Shown: piece by piece, positions 47,970 through 61,129 of the stretch
Position numbering within the stretch: the stretch's first letter is position 1
Layout of the letters: the number at the start of each line of letters is the position of its first letter
Assembly (NCBI GenBank): GCA_935421135.1
Contig: OW285188.1
Span: 145,001-209,000, forward strand
DNA length: 64,000 bases
Origin: Bugulina stolonifera
Taxonomy: Eukaryota; Bryozoa; Gymnolaemata; Cheilostomatida; Bugulidae
Reading direction: 5' to 3'
Position numbers and translations under genes: made by a program
Notes under the pieces: generated by a model
Told to the model about the DNA's origin: nothing
What the model saw: only the letters and a program-made list of their open reading frames with translations
The model's database searches: none

Positions 47970-49161
47970 GCATTGAATACATAGAATGAATTCTCTGCAT
48001 AGAATACTATCTATGCATGGAATGCATGGAAAACATTGATTACATAGAATGCATTTTATGCATTATATGCATAGAATGCATTCCATGCATAGCATTCATG
48101 GAGCGCATTCTATTCATTCTATGTATTCTATGCATTTTATGTATTCTATGCATTCGATGCATAGGATACATAGATTGCATTCTATACACTCTATGCATAG
48201 AATACATAGATTGCAGTCTATGCATTCTATGCATAGAATACAAAGAATACATAGAATGCATAGAATACATTACATGCATAGAATGCATTCTATGTGTAGA
48301 ATGCATAGAATACATAGGATGCATAGAGCGCATTCTATGCATTCTATGTATTCTAGAGTTCTAGAATTCTAGAATTCTATGTATTCTAGAATGCATAGAA
48401 TATATGAAATGAATAGAATACATACAATGCACAGAATGCATTCTATGTATTCTATCCATTCTATGTATTCTATGCATCGAGTGTATAAAATGCAATCTAT
48501 GTATTCTATGCATGGAATACATTGAATACATTGAATACATTGAATACATAGAATGTATAGAATACATTGAATGCTTTCTATGCATACAATTCATAGAATG
48601 CGTAGAATACATGGAATGCATGGAATGCATAGAATGCATTCTATGTATTCTTTGTATACTATGCATTGAATGCATAGACTGCAATCTATGTATTCAATGC
48701 ACAGAATGCATAGAATACATGGAATGCATAGAATACATGGAATGCACAGATTGCATTCTATGCATTCTATGTATTCTATGTATTCTATGCATAGAGTGCA
48801 TAGAATGCAATCTATGTATTCTATGCATTGCATGCATAGAATACATAGGATGCATAGAGCGCATTCTATACATTCTATGTATTCAATGTATTCTATGTAT
48901 TCTATGCATAGAATACATAGATTGCATTCTATGCACTCTATGCACTCTATGCATTCCATGTATTCTATGCATTCTATGAATTCTATGCATAGAAAGCATT
49001 CAATGTATTCTATACATTCTATGTATTCAATGTATTCTATGTTTTCCATGCATAGAATACATAGATTGCATTCTATGCACTCTATGCATTCCATGTTTTC
49101 TACGCATTCTATGAATTCTATGCATAGAAAGCATTCAATGTATTCTATACATTCTATGTAT

Positions 49162-50055
49162 TCAATGTATTCTATGTATTCCATGCATAAAATACATAGA
49201 TTGCATTCTATGCACTCTATGCATTAGAACACATAGAATACATAGAATGCATAGAATACAATCTGTGCATTCCATGTATTCTATGCATTCTATGTATTTT
49301 ATGCATTCTGTGCATTGAATACATAGATTGCATTCTATGCATTCTATGCATATAATACATAGATTGCATTCTATGCACTCTATGCATTCCATGTATTCTA
49401 CGCATTCTATGAATTCTATGCATAGAAAGCATTCAATGTATTCTATACATTCTATGTATTCAATGTATTCTATGTATTCCATGCATAAAATACATAGATT
49501 GCATTCTATGCACTCTATGCATTAGAACACATAGAATACATAGAATGCATAGAATACAATCTGTGCATTCCATGTATTCTATGCATTCTATGTATTTTAT
49601 GCATTCTGTGCATTGAATACATAGATTGCATTCTATGCATTCTATGCATAGAATACATAGATTGCATTCTATGCACTCTATGCATTCCATGTATTCTACG
49701 AATTCTATGAATTCTATGCATAGAAAGCATTCGATGTATTCTATACATTCTATGTATTCAATGTATTCTATGTATTCCATGCATAAAATACATAGATTGC
49801 ATTCTATGCACTCTATGCATTAGAACACATAGAATACATAGAATGCATAGAATACATAGAATAAAATCTGTGCTTTCCATGTATTCTATGCATTCTATGT
49901 ATTTTATGCATTCTGTGCATTGAATACATAGATAGCAGTCTATGCATTCTATGCATAGAATACAAAGAATACATAGAATGCAATACATGCATAGAATGCA
50001 TTACATGCATAGAATGCATTCTATGCATAGAATGCATAGAATACGTAGGATGCAT
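49162..50055. repeat. About 298-bp tandem sub-repeats in the satellite
   Basis: Blocks starting at about 49,162, 49,460 and 49,758 repeat with a 298-bp spacing, almost unchanged between the first two. The period is not a multiple of 9, so one-base indels lie inside the unit. Confidence 0.8.
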
Positions 50056-52327
50056 AGAGCGCATTCTATGCATTCTATGTATTCTATGCATGCAATGCAT
50101 AGAATACATAGATTGCATTCTTTGCACTCTATGCATTCCATGTATTCTATGCATTCTATGACTTCAATGCATAGAAAGCATTCTATGTATTCTATACATT
50201 CTATGTATTCAATGTATTCTATATATTCCATGTATAGAATACATAAATTGCATTCTACACACTCTATGCATAAAATACATAGAATGGATAAAATACATAG
50301 AATGCATTCTGTGCATTGCATGTATTCTATGAATTTCATATATTCTATGCATTCTGTGCATTGAATACATAGATTGCAGTCTATGCATTCTATGCATAGA
50401 ATACAAAGAATACATAGAATGCAATACATGCATAGAATGCATTACATGCATAGAATGCATTCTATGCGTAGAATGCATAGAATACATAGGATGCATAGAG
50501 CGCATTCTATGCATTCTATGTACTCTATGTATTCCATGCATAGAATACATAGATTGCATTCTATGCACTCTATGCATAGACTACATAGAATTCATAGGAT
50601 GCATAGAATGCATTCTGTGCATTCTATGTATTGTATGCATAGAGTACATAGAATGCAATCTACGTGTTCTATGCATAGAATACATAGAATGCATAGAATG
50701 AATTCTATGCATAGATTACATTCTATGCATAGAATGCATTCCATGCATAGCTTTCATGGAGCGCATTCCATGCACTCTATGTATTCTATGCATTTGTTGC
50801 ATAGAATACATAGATTGCATTCTATACACTCTATGCATAGAATACATAGAATGGATAGAATACATAGAATGAGTTCTATGCATAGAATACTATCTATGCA
50901 TAGAATGCATGGAAAACATTGATTACATAGAATGCTTTTTATGCATTATATGCATAGAATGCATTCCATGCATAGCATTCATGGAGCGCATTCTATGCAT
51001 TCTATGTATTCTATGCATTTTATGTATTCTATGCATTCGATGCATAGAATACATAGATTGCATTCTATACACTCTATGCATAGAATACATAGAATGCATA
51101 GAATGCATAGAATACATAGGATGCATAGAGCGCATTCTATGCATTCTATGTATTCTATGTATTCCATGCATAGAATACATAGATTGCATTCTATGCACTC
51201 TATGCATAGAATACATAGAATTCATAGGATGCATAGAATGCATTCTGTGCATTCTATGTATTGTATGCATAGAGTACATAGAATGCAATCTACGTGTTCT
51301 ATGCATAGAATACATAGAATGCATAGAATGAATTCTATGCATAGATTACATTCTATGCATAGAATGCATTCCAAGCATAGCTTTCATGGAGCGCATTCTA
51401 TGCACTCTATGTATTCTATGCATTCTATGTATTCTATGCATGCAATGCATAGAATACATAGATTGCATTCTTTGCACTCTATGCGTTCCATGTATTCTAT
51501 GCATTCTATGACTTCAATGCATAGAAAGCATTCTATGTATTCTATACATTCTATGTATTCAATGTATTCTATGTATTCCATGCATAGAATACATAGATTG
51601 CATTCTACACACTCTATGCATAAAATATATAGAATACATAGAATACATAGATTGCATTCTATGCATTCTATGCATAGAATACATAGATTGCATTCTATGC
51701 ACTCTATGCATTCCATGTATTCTACGCATTCTATGAATTCTATACATAGAAAGCATTCAATGTATTCTATACATTCTATGTATTCAATGTATTCTATGTA
51801 TTCCATGCATAAAATACATAGATTGAATTCTATGCACTCTATGCATTAGAATACATAGAATACATAGAATGCATAGAATACAATCTGTGCATTCCATGTA
51901 TTCTATGCATTCTATGTATTCTATGCATTTTATGTATTCTATGCATTCGATGCATAGGATACATAGATTGCATTCTATACACTCTATGCATAGAATACAT
52001 AGATTGCATAGAATGCATAGAATACAATCTTTGCATTCCACGTATTCTATGCATTCTGTGCATAGAATACATAGATTGCACTCTGTGCATTGTATGCATA
52101 CTATGCATTCTATGTATTCTATGCATTCTATGCATAGAATACATAGAATACATAGAATGCATAGAATGCATTCTGTGCATTCCATGTATTCTATGCATTC
52201 CGTGTATTCTATGCATTCCGTGTATTCTATGCATTCTGTGCATAGAATACATAGATTGCACTCTGTGCATTGTATGCATACTATGCATTCTATGTATTCT
52301 ATGCATTCTATGCATAGAATACATAGA
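49457..52327 (+). repeat. Higher-order repeat segment, first copy
   Basis: This 2.87-kb segment recurs at 61,130-64,000 with a constant offset of 11,673 bp and only scattered substitutions. Before 49,457 the two regions differ, so this is the left edge of the duplicated part. The second copy is cut by the window end. Confidence 0.93.
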
Positions 52328-55300
52328 ATACATAGAATGCATAGAATGCATTCTGTGCATTCCATGTATTCTATGCATTCCGTGTATTCTATGCATTCTG
52401 TGCATAGAATACATAGATTGCATTCTCTGCTTAGAATACATAGATAGCAGTCTATGCATTCTATGCATAGAATACAATGAATACATAGAATGCATTCTAT
52501 GCATTCCATGCATTATATGCATAGAATACATGGGATGCATAGAGCGCATTCTATGCATTCTATGTATTCTATGCATTCAATGGATAGAATACATAGATTG
52601 CATTCTATGCACTCTATGCATTCCATGTATTCTACACATTCTATAAATTCTATGCATAAAAATCATTCAATTTATTCTATACATTCTATGTATTCAATGT
52701 ATTCTATGTATTTCATGCATAGAATACATAGATTGCATTCTATGCAGTCTATGCATAGAATACTTAGAATACATAAAATGCATAGAATGCAATCTGTGCA
52801 TTCCATGTATCCTATGCATTCCATGTATTCTATGCATTCCATGTATTCTATGCATTCCATGTATTCTGTGCATTGAACAAATAGATTGCATTCTATGCAT
52901 AGAATACATAGATTTCAGTCTATGCATTCTATGCATAGAATACAAAGAATACATAGAATGCATTCTATGCATTCCATGCATTTTATGCATAGAATGCATT
53001 ACATGCATAGAATGCATTCTATGCGTAGAATTCATAGAATGCATAGAATACATGGAATGCATAGAGTGCATAGAATGCAATCTATGTATACTATGCATGG
53101 AATACATAGAATACATAGAATACATTGAATGCTTTCTATGCATAGAATTCATAGAATGCATAGAATACATGGAATGCATAGAGTGCATAGAATGCAATCT
53201 ATGTATACTATGCATGGAATACATAGAATACATTGAATACATAGAATGTATAGAATACATAGAATGCTTTCTACGCATAGAAGTCATAGAATGCATAGAA
53301 TACATAGGATGCATAGAGCGCATTATATGCATTCTATGTATTCTATGCATGCAATGCATATAATATATAGATTGCATTCTATGCATTCCATGTATTCTAT
53401 GCATTCTATGACTTCTATGCGTAGAAAGCATTCTATGTATTCTATACATTCTATGTATTCAATGTATTCTATGTATTCCATGCATAGTATACATAGATTG
53501 CATTCTATGCACTCTATGCATTCCATGTATTCTATGCATTCTATGAATTCTATGCATAGAAAGCATTCAATGTATTCTATACATTCTATGTATTCAATGT
53601 ATTCTATGTATTCCATGCATAGTATACATATATTGCATTCTATGCACTCTATGCACTCCATGTATTCTACGCATTCTATGAATTGTATGCATAGAAAGCA
53701 TTCGATGTATTCTATACATTCTATGTATTTAATGTATTCAATGTATTCTATGTATTCCATGCATAGAATACATAGATTGCATTCTATGCACTCTATGCAT
53801 AGAATACATAGATTGCATTCTACGCAGTCTATGCGTTAGAATACATAGAATACATAGAATGCATAGAATACAATCTGTTCATTCCATGTATTCTATGCAT
53901 TCTATGTATTTTATGCATTCTGTGCATTGAATACATAGATTGCATTCTATGCATAGAATACATAGATTGCATTCTATGCTTAGAATACATAGATAGCAGT
54001 GTATGCATTCTATGCATAGAATACAATGAATACATAGAATGCATTCTATGCATTCCATGCATTATATGCATAGAATGCATTACATGCATAGAATGCATTC
54101 TATGCGTAGAGTGCATATAATACATAGGATGCATAGAGCGCATTCTATGCATTCTATGTATTCTATGCATTCAATGGATAGAATACATAGATTGCATTCT
54201 ATGTATTCTATGCATTCCATGTATTCTATGCATTCCATGTATTCTGTGCATTGAACAAATAGATTGCACTCTATGCATAGAATACATAGATTTCAGTCTA
54301 TGCATTCTATGCATAGAATACAAAGAATACATAGAATGCATTCTATGCATTCCATGCATTTTATGCATAGAATGCATTACATGCATAGAATGCATTCTAT
54401 GCGTAGAATGCATAAAATACATAGGATGCATAGAGCGCATTCTATGCATTCTATGTATTCTATGCATGCAATGCATATAATATATAGATTGCATTCTATG
54501 CATTCCATGTATTCTATGCATTCTATGACTTCTATGCATAGAAAGCATTCTATGTATTCTATACATTCTATGTATTCAATGTATTCTATGTATTCCATGC
54601 ATAGAATACATAGATTGCATTCTACACACTCGATGCATAGAATACATAGATTGGATAGAATACATAGAATGTATTCTGTGCATTGTATGTATTCTATGAA
54701 TTTCATATATTCTATGCATTCTGTGCATTGAATACATAGATTGCAGTCTATGCATTCTATGCATAGAATACAGAGAATACATAGAATGCATTCCATCTGT
54801 TCCATGCATTTTATGCATAGAATGCATTACATGCATAGAATGCATTACATGCATAGAATGCATTCTATGCAAAGAATGCATAGAATACATAGGATGCATA
54901 GAGCGCATTCTATGCATTCTATGTATTCTATGTATTCCATGCATAGAATACATAGATTGCATTCTATGCACTCTATGCATAGAATACATAGAATTCATCG
55001 GATGCATAGAATGCATTCTGTGCATTCTATGTATTGTATGCATAGAGTACATAGAATGCAATCTACGTGTTCTATGCATAGAATACATAGAATGCATAGA
55101 ATGAACTCTATGCATAGATTACATTCTATGCATAGAATGCATTCAATGCATAGCATTCATGGAGCGCATTCCATGCACTCTATGTATTCTATGCATTTGT
55201 TGCATAGAATACATAGATTGCATTCTATACACTCTATGCATAGAATACATAGAACGGATGGAATACATAGAATGAATTCTATGCATAGAATACTATCTAT

Positions 55301-58300
55301 GCATAGAATGCATGGAAAACATTGATTACATAGAATGCATTTTATGCATTATATGCATAGAATGCATTCCATGCATAGCATTCATGGAGCGCATTCTATG
55401 CATTCTATGTATTCTATGCATTTTATTTATTCTATGCATTCGATGCATAGGATACATAGATTGCATCCTATACACTCTATGCATAGAATACATAGAATGC
55501 ATAGAATGCATTACATGCATAGAATGCATTCTATGTGTAGAATGCATAGAATACATAGGATGCATAGAGCGCATTCTATGCATTCTATGTATTCTATGCA
55601 TGCAATACATAAAATACATAGATTGCATAGAATGCATAGAATACAATCTGTGCATTCCATGTATTCTATGCATTCTGTGCATAGAATACATAGATTGCAC
55701 TCTGTGCATTGTATGCATACTATGCATTCTATGTATTCTATGCATTTTATGCATAGAATACATAGAATACATAGAATGCATAGAATGCATTCTGTGCATT
55801 CCATGTATTCTATGCATTCCGTGTATTCTATGCATTCCGTGTATTCTATGCATTCTGTGCATAGAATACATAGATTGCATTCTCTGCTTAGAATACATCG
55901 ATAGCAGTCTATGCATTCTATGCATAGAATACAATGAATACATAGAATGCATTCTATGCATTCCATGCATTATATGCATAGAATGCATTACATGCATAGA
56001 ATGCATTCTATGCGTAGAATGCATAGAATACATAGGATGCATCGAGCGCATTCTATGCATTCTATGTATTCTATGCATTCAATGGATGGAATACATAGAT
56101 TGCATTCTATGCACTCTATGCATTCCATGTATTCTACACATTCTATGAATTCTATGCCTAAAAATCATTCAATTTATTCTATACATTCTATGTATTCAAT
56201 GTATTCTATGTATTTCATGCATAGAATACATAGATTGCATTCTATGCAGTCTATGCATAGAATACATAGAATACATAAAATGCATAGAATGCAATCTGTG
56301 CATTCCATGTATCCTATGCATTCCATGTATTCTATGCATTCCATGTATTCTATGCGTTCCATGTATTCTGTGCATTGAACAAATAGAGTGCATTCTATGC
56401 ATAGAATACATAGATTTCAGTCTATGCATTCTATGCATAGAATACAAAGAATACATAGAATGCATTCTATGCATTCCATGCATTTTATGCATGGAATGCA
56501 TTACATGCATAGAATGCATTCTATGCGTAGAATGCATAGAATACATAGGATGCATAGAGCGCATTCTATGCATTCTATGTATTCTATGCATGCAATGCAT
56601 ATAATATATAGATTGCATTCTATGCATTCCATGTATTCTATGCATTCTATGACTTCTATGCGTAGAAAGCATTCTATGTATTCTATACATTCTGTGTATT
56701 CAATGTATTCTATGTATTCCATGCATAGTATACATAGATTGCATTCTATGCACTCTATGCATTCCATGTATTCTATGCATTCTATGAATTCTATGCATAG
56801 AAAGCATTCAATGTATTCTATACATCCTATGTATTCAATGTAATCCATGTATTCCATGCATAGTATACATATATTCCATTCTATGCACTCTATGCATTCC
56901 ATGTATTCTACGCATTCTATGAATTGTATGCATAGAAAGCATTCAATGTATTCTATACATTCTATGTATTCAATGTATTCTATGTATTCTATGTATTACA
57001 TGCATAGAATACATAGATTGCATTCTATGCACTCTATGCATAGAATACATAGATTGCATTCTATGCACTCTATGCATTAGAATACATAGAATACATAGAA
57101 TGCATAGAATACAATCTGTGCATTCCATGTATTCTATGCATTCTATGACTTCAATGCATAGAAAGCATTCTATGTATTCTATACATTCTATGTATTCAAT
57201 GTATTCTATGTATTCCATGCATAAAATACATAGATTGAATTCTATGCACTCTATGCATTAGAATACATAGAATGCATAGAATACAATCTGTGCATTCCAT
57301 GTATTCTATGCATTCTATGTATTCTATGCATTTTATGTATTCTATGCATTCGATGCATAGGATACATAGATTGCATTCTATACACTCTATGCATAGAATA
57401 CATAGAATGCATAGAATGCATTACATGCATAGAATGCATTCTATGTGTAGAATGCATAGAATACATAGGATGCATAGAGCGCATTCTATGCATTCTGTGT
57501 ATTCTATGCATGCAATGCATAGAATACATAGATTGCATAGAATGCATAGAATACAATCTGTGCATTCCATGTATTCTATGCATTCTGTGCATAGAATACA
57601 TAGATTGCACTCTGTGCATTGTATGCATACTATGCATTCTATGTATTCTATGCATTCTATGCATAGAATACATAGAATACATAGAATGCATAGAATGCAT
57701 TCTGTGCATTCCATGTATTCTATGCATTCCGTGTATTCTATGCATTCCGTGTATTCTATGCATTCTGTGCATAGAATACATAGATTGCATTCTCTGCTTA
57801 GAATACATAGATAGCAGTCTATGCATTCTATGCATAGAATACAATGAATACATAGAATGCATTCTATGCATTCCATGCATTATATGCATAGAATGCATTA
57901 CATGCATAGAATGCATTCTATGCGTAGAATGCATAGAATACATAGGATGCATAGAGCGCATTCTATGCATTCTATGTATTCTATGCATTCAATGGATAGA
58001 ATACATAGATTGCATTCTATGCACTCTATGCATTCCATGTATTCTACACATTCTATGAATTCTATGCATAGAAATCATTCAATTTATTCTGTACATTCTA
58101 TGTATTCAATGTATTCTATGTATTTCATGCATAGAATACATAGATTGCATTCTATGCAGTCTATGCATAGAATACATAGAATACATAAAATGCATAGAAT
58201 GCAATCTGTACATTCCATGTATCCTATGCATTCCATGTATTCTATTCATTCTGTGCATTGAACAAATATATTGCATTCTATGCATTCTATGCATAGAATA

Positions 58301-61129
58301 CATAGATTTCAGTCTATGCATTCTATGCATAGAATACATAGATTTCAGTCTAGGCATTCTATGCATAGAATACATAGAGTACATAAAACGCATGGAATGC
58401 AATCTGTGCATTCCATGTATTCTATGCATTCCATGTATTCTATGCATTCTATGAATTCTATGCATAGAAAGCATTCAATGTATTCTATACATTCTATGTA
58501 TTCAATGTATTCTATGTATTCCATGCATAGTATACATATATTGCATTCTATGCACTCTATGCATTCCATGTATTCTACGCATTCAATGAATTGTATGCAT
58601 AGAAAGCATTCAATGTATTCTATACATTCTATGTATTCAATGTATTCTATGTATTCTATGTATTCCATGCATAGAATACATAGATTGCATTCTATGCACT
58701 CTATGCATAGAATACATAGATTGCATTATATGCACTCTATGCATTAGAATACATAGAATACATAGAATGCATAGAATACAATCTGTGCATTCCATGTATT
58801 CTATGCATTCTATGTATTTTATGCATTCTGTGCATTGAATACATAGATTGCATTCTATGCGTTCTATGCATAGAATACATAGATTGCATTCTATGCTTAG
58901 AATACATAGATAGCAGTCTATGCATTCTATGCATAGAATACAATGAATACATAGAATGCATTCTATGCATTCCATGCATTATATGCATAGAATGCATTAC
59001 ATGCATAGAATGCATTCTATGCGTAGAGTGCATATAATACATAGGATGCATAGAGCGCATTCTATGCATTCTATGTATTCTATGCATTCAATGGATAGAA
59101 TACATAGATTGCATTCTATGCACTCTATGCATTCCATGTATTCTACACATTCTATGAATTCTATGCATAGAAATCATTCAATGTGTTCTATACATTCTAT
59201 GTATTCAATCTATTCTATTGCATTCTATGCAGTCTATGCATAGAATACATAGAATACATAAAATGCATAGAATGCAATCTGTGCATTCCATGTATCCTAT
59301 GCATTCCATGTATTCTATGCATTCTGTGCATTGAACAAATAGATTGCATTCTATGCATTCTATGCATAGAATACATAGATTTCAGTCTATGCATTCTATG
59401 CATAGAATACATAGATTTCAGTCTATGCATTCTATGCATAGAATACATAGAATACATAAAATGCATGGAATGCAATCTGTGCATTCCATGTATTCTATGC
59501 ATTCCATGTATTCTATGCATTCCGTGTATTCTATGCATTCCGTGTATTCTATGCATTCTGTGCATAGAATACATAGATTGCATTCTCTGCTTAGAATACA
59601 TAGATAGCAGTCTATGCATTCTATGCATAGAATACAATGAATACATAGAATGCATTCTATGCATTCCATGCATTATATGCATAGAATACATGGGATGCAT
59701 AGAGCGCATTCTATACATTCTATGTATTCAATGTATTCTATGTATTCTATGCATAGAATACATAGATTGCATTCTATGCACTCTCTGCACTCTATGCATT
59801 CCATGTATCCTATGCATTCCATGTATTCTATGCATTCTGTGCATTGAACAAATAGATTGCATTCTATGCATTCTATGCATAGAATACATAGATTTCAGTC
59901 TATGCATTCTATGCATAGAATACATAGATTTCAGTCTATGCATTCTATGCATAGAATACATAGATTTCAGTCTATGCATTCTATGCATAGATTACAAAGA
60001 ATACATCGAATGCATTCTATGCATTCTATGCATTCCATGCATTTTATGCATAGAATGCATTACATGCATAGAATGCGTTCTATGCGTAGAGTGCATAGAA
60101 TACATAGGATGCATAGAGCGCATTCTATACATTCTATGTATTCGACGTATTCTATGTATTCTATGCATAGAATACATAGATTGCATTCTATGCACTCTAT
60201 GCACTCTATGCATTCCATGTATTCTATGCATTCTATGAATTCTATGCATAGAAAGCATTCAATGTATTCTATACATTCTATGTATTCAATGTATTCTATG
60301 TTTTCCATGCATAGAATACATAGATTGCATTCTATGCACTCTATGCATTCCATGTATTCTACGCATTCTATGAATTCTATACATAGAAAGCATTCAATGT
60401 ATTCTATACATTCTATGTATTCAATGTATTCTATGTATTCCATGCATAAAATACATAGATTGAATTCTATGCACTCTATGCATTAGAATACATAGAATAC
60501 ATAGAATGCATAGAATACAATCTGTGCATTCCATGTATTCTATGCATTCTATGTATTCTATGCATTTTATGTATTCTATGCATTCGATGCATAGGATACA
60601 TAGATTGCATTCTATACACTCTATGCATAGAATACATAGAATGCATAGAATGCATTACATGCATAGAATGCATTCTATGTGTAGAATGCATAGAATACAT
60701 AGGATGCATAGAGCGCATTCTATGCATTCTGTGTATTCTATGCATGCAATGCATAGAATACATAGATTGCATAGAATGCATAGAATACAATCTGTGCATT
60801 CCATGTATTCTATGCATTCTGTGCATAGAATACATAGAATACATAGAATGCATAGAATGCATTCTGTGCATTCCATGTATTCTATGCATTCCGTGTATTC
60901 TATGCATTCCGTGTATTCTATGCATTCTGTGCATAGAATACATAGATTGCATTCTCTGCTTAGAATACATAGATAGCAGTCTATGCATTCTATGCATAGA
61001 ATACAATGAATACATAGAATGCATTCTATGCATTCCATGCATTATATGCATAGAATGCATTACATGCATAGAATGCATTCTATGCGTAGAATGCATAGAA
61101 TACATAGGATGCATAGAGCGCATTCTATG

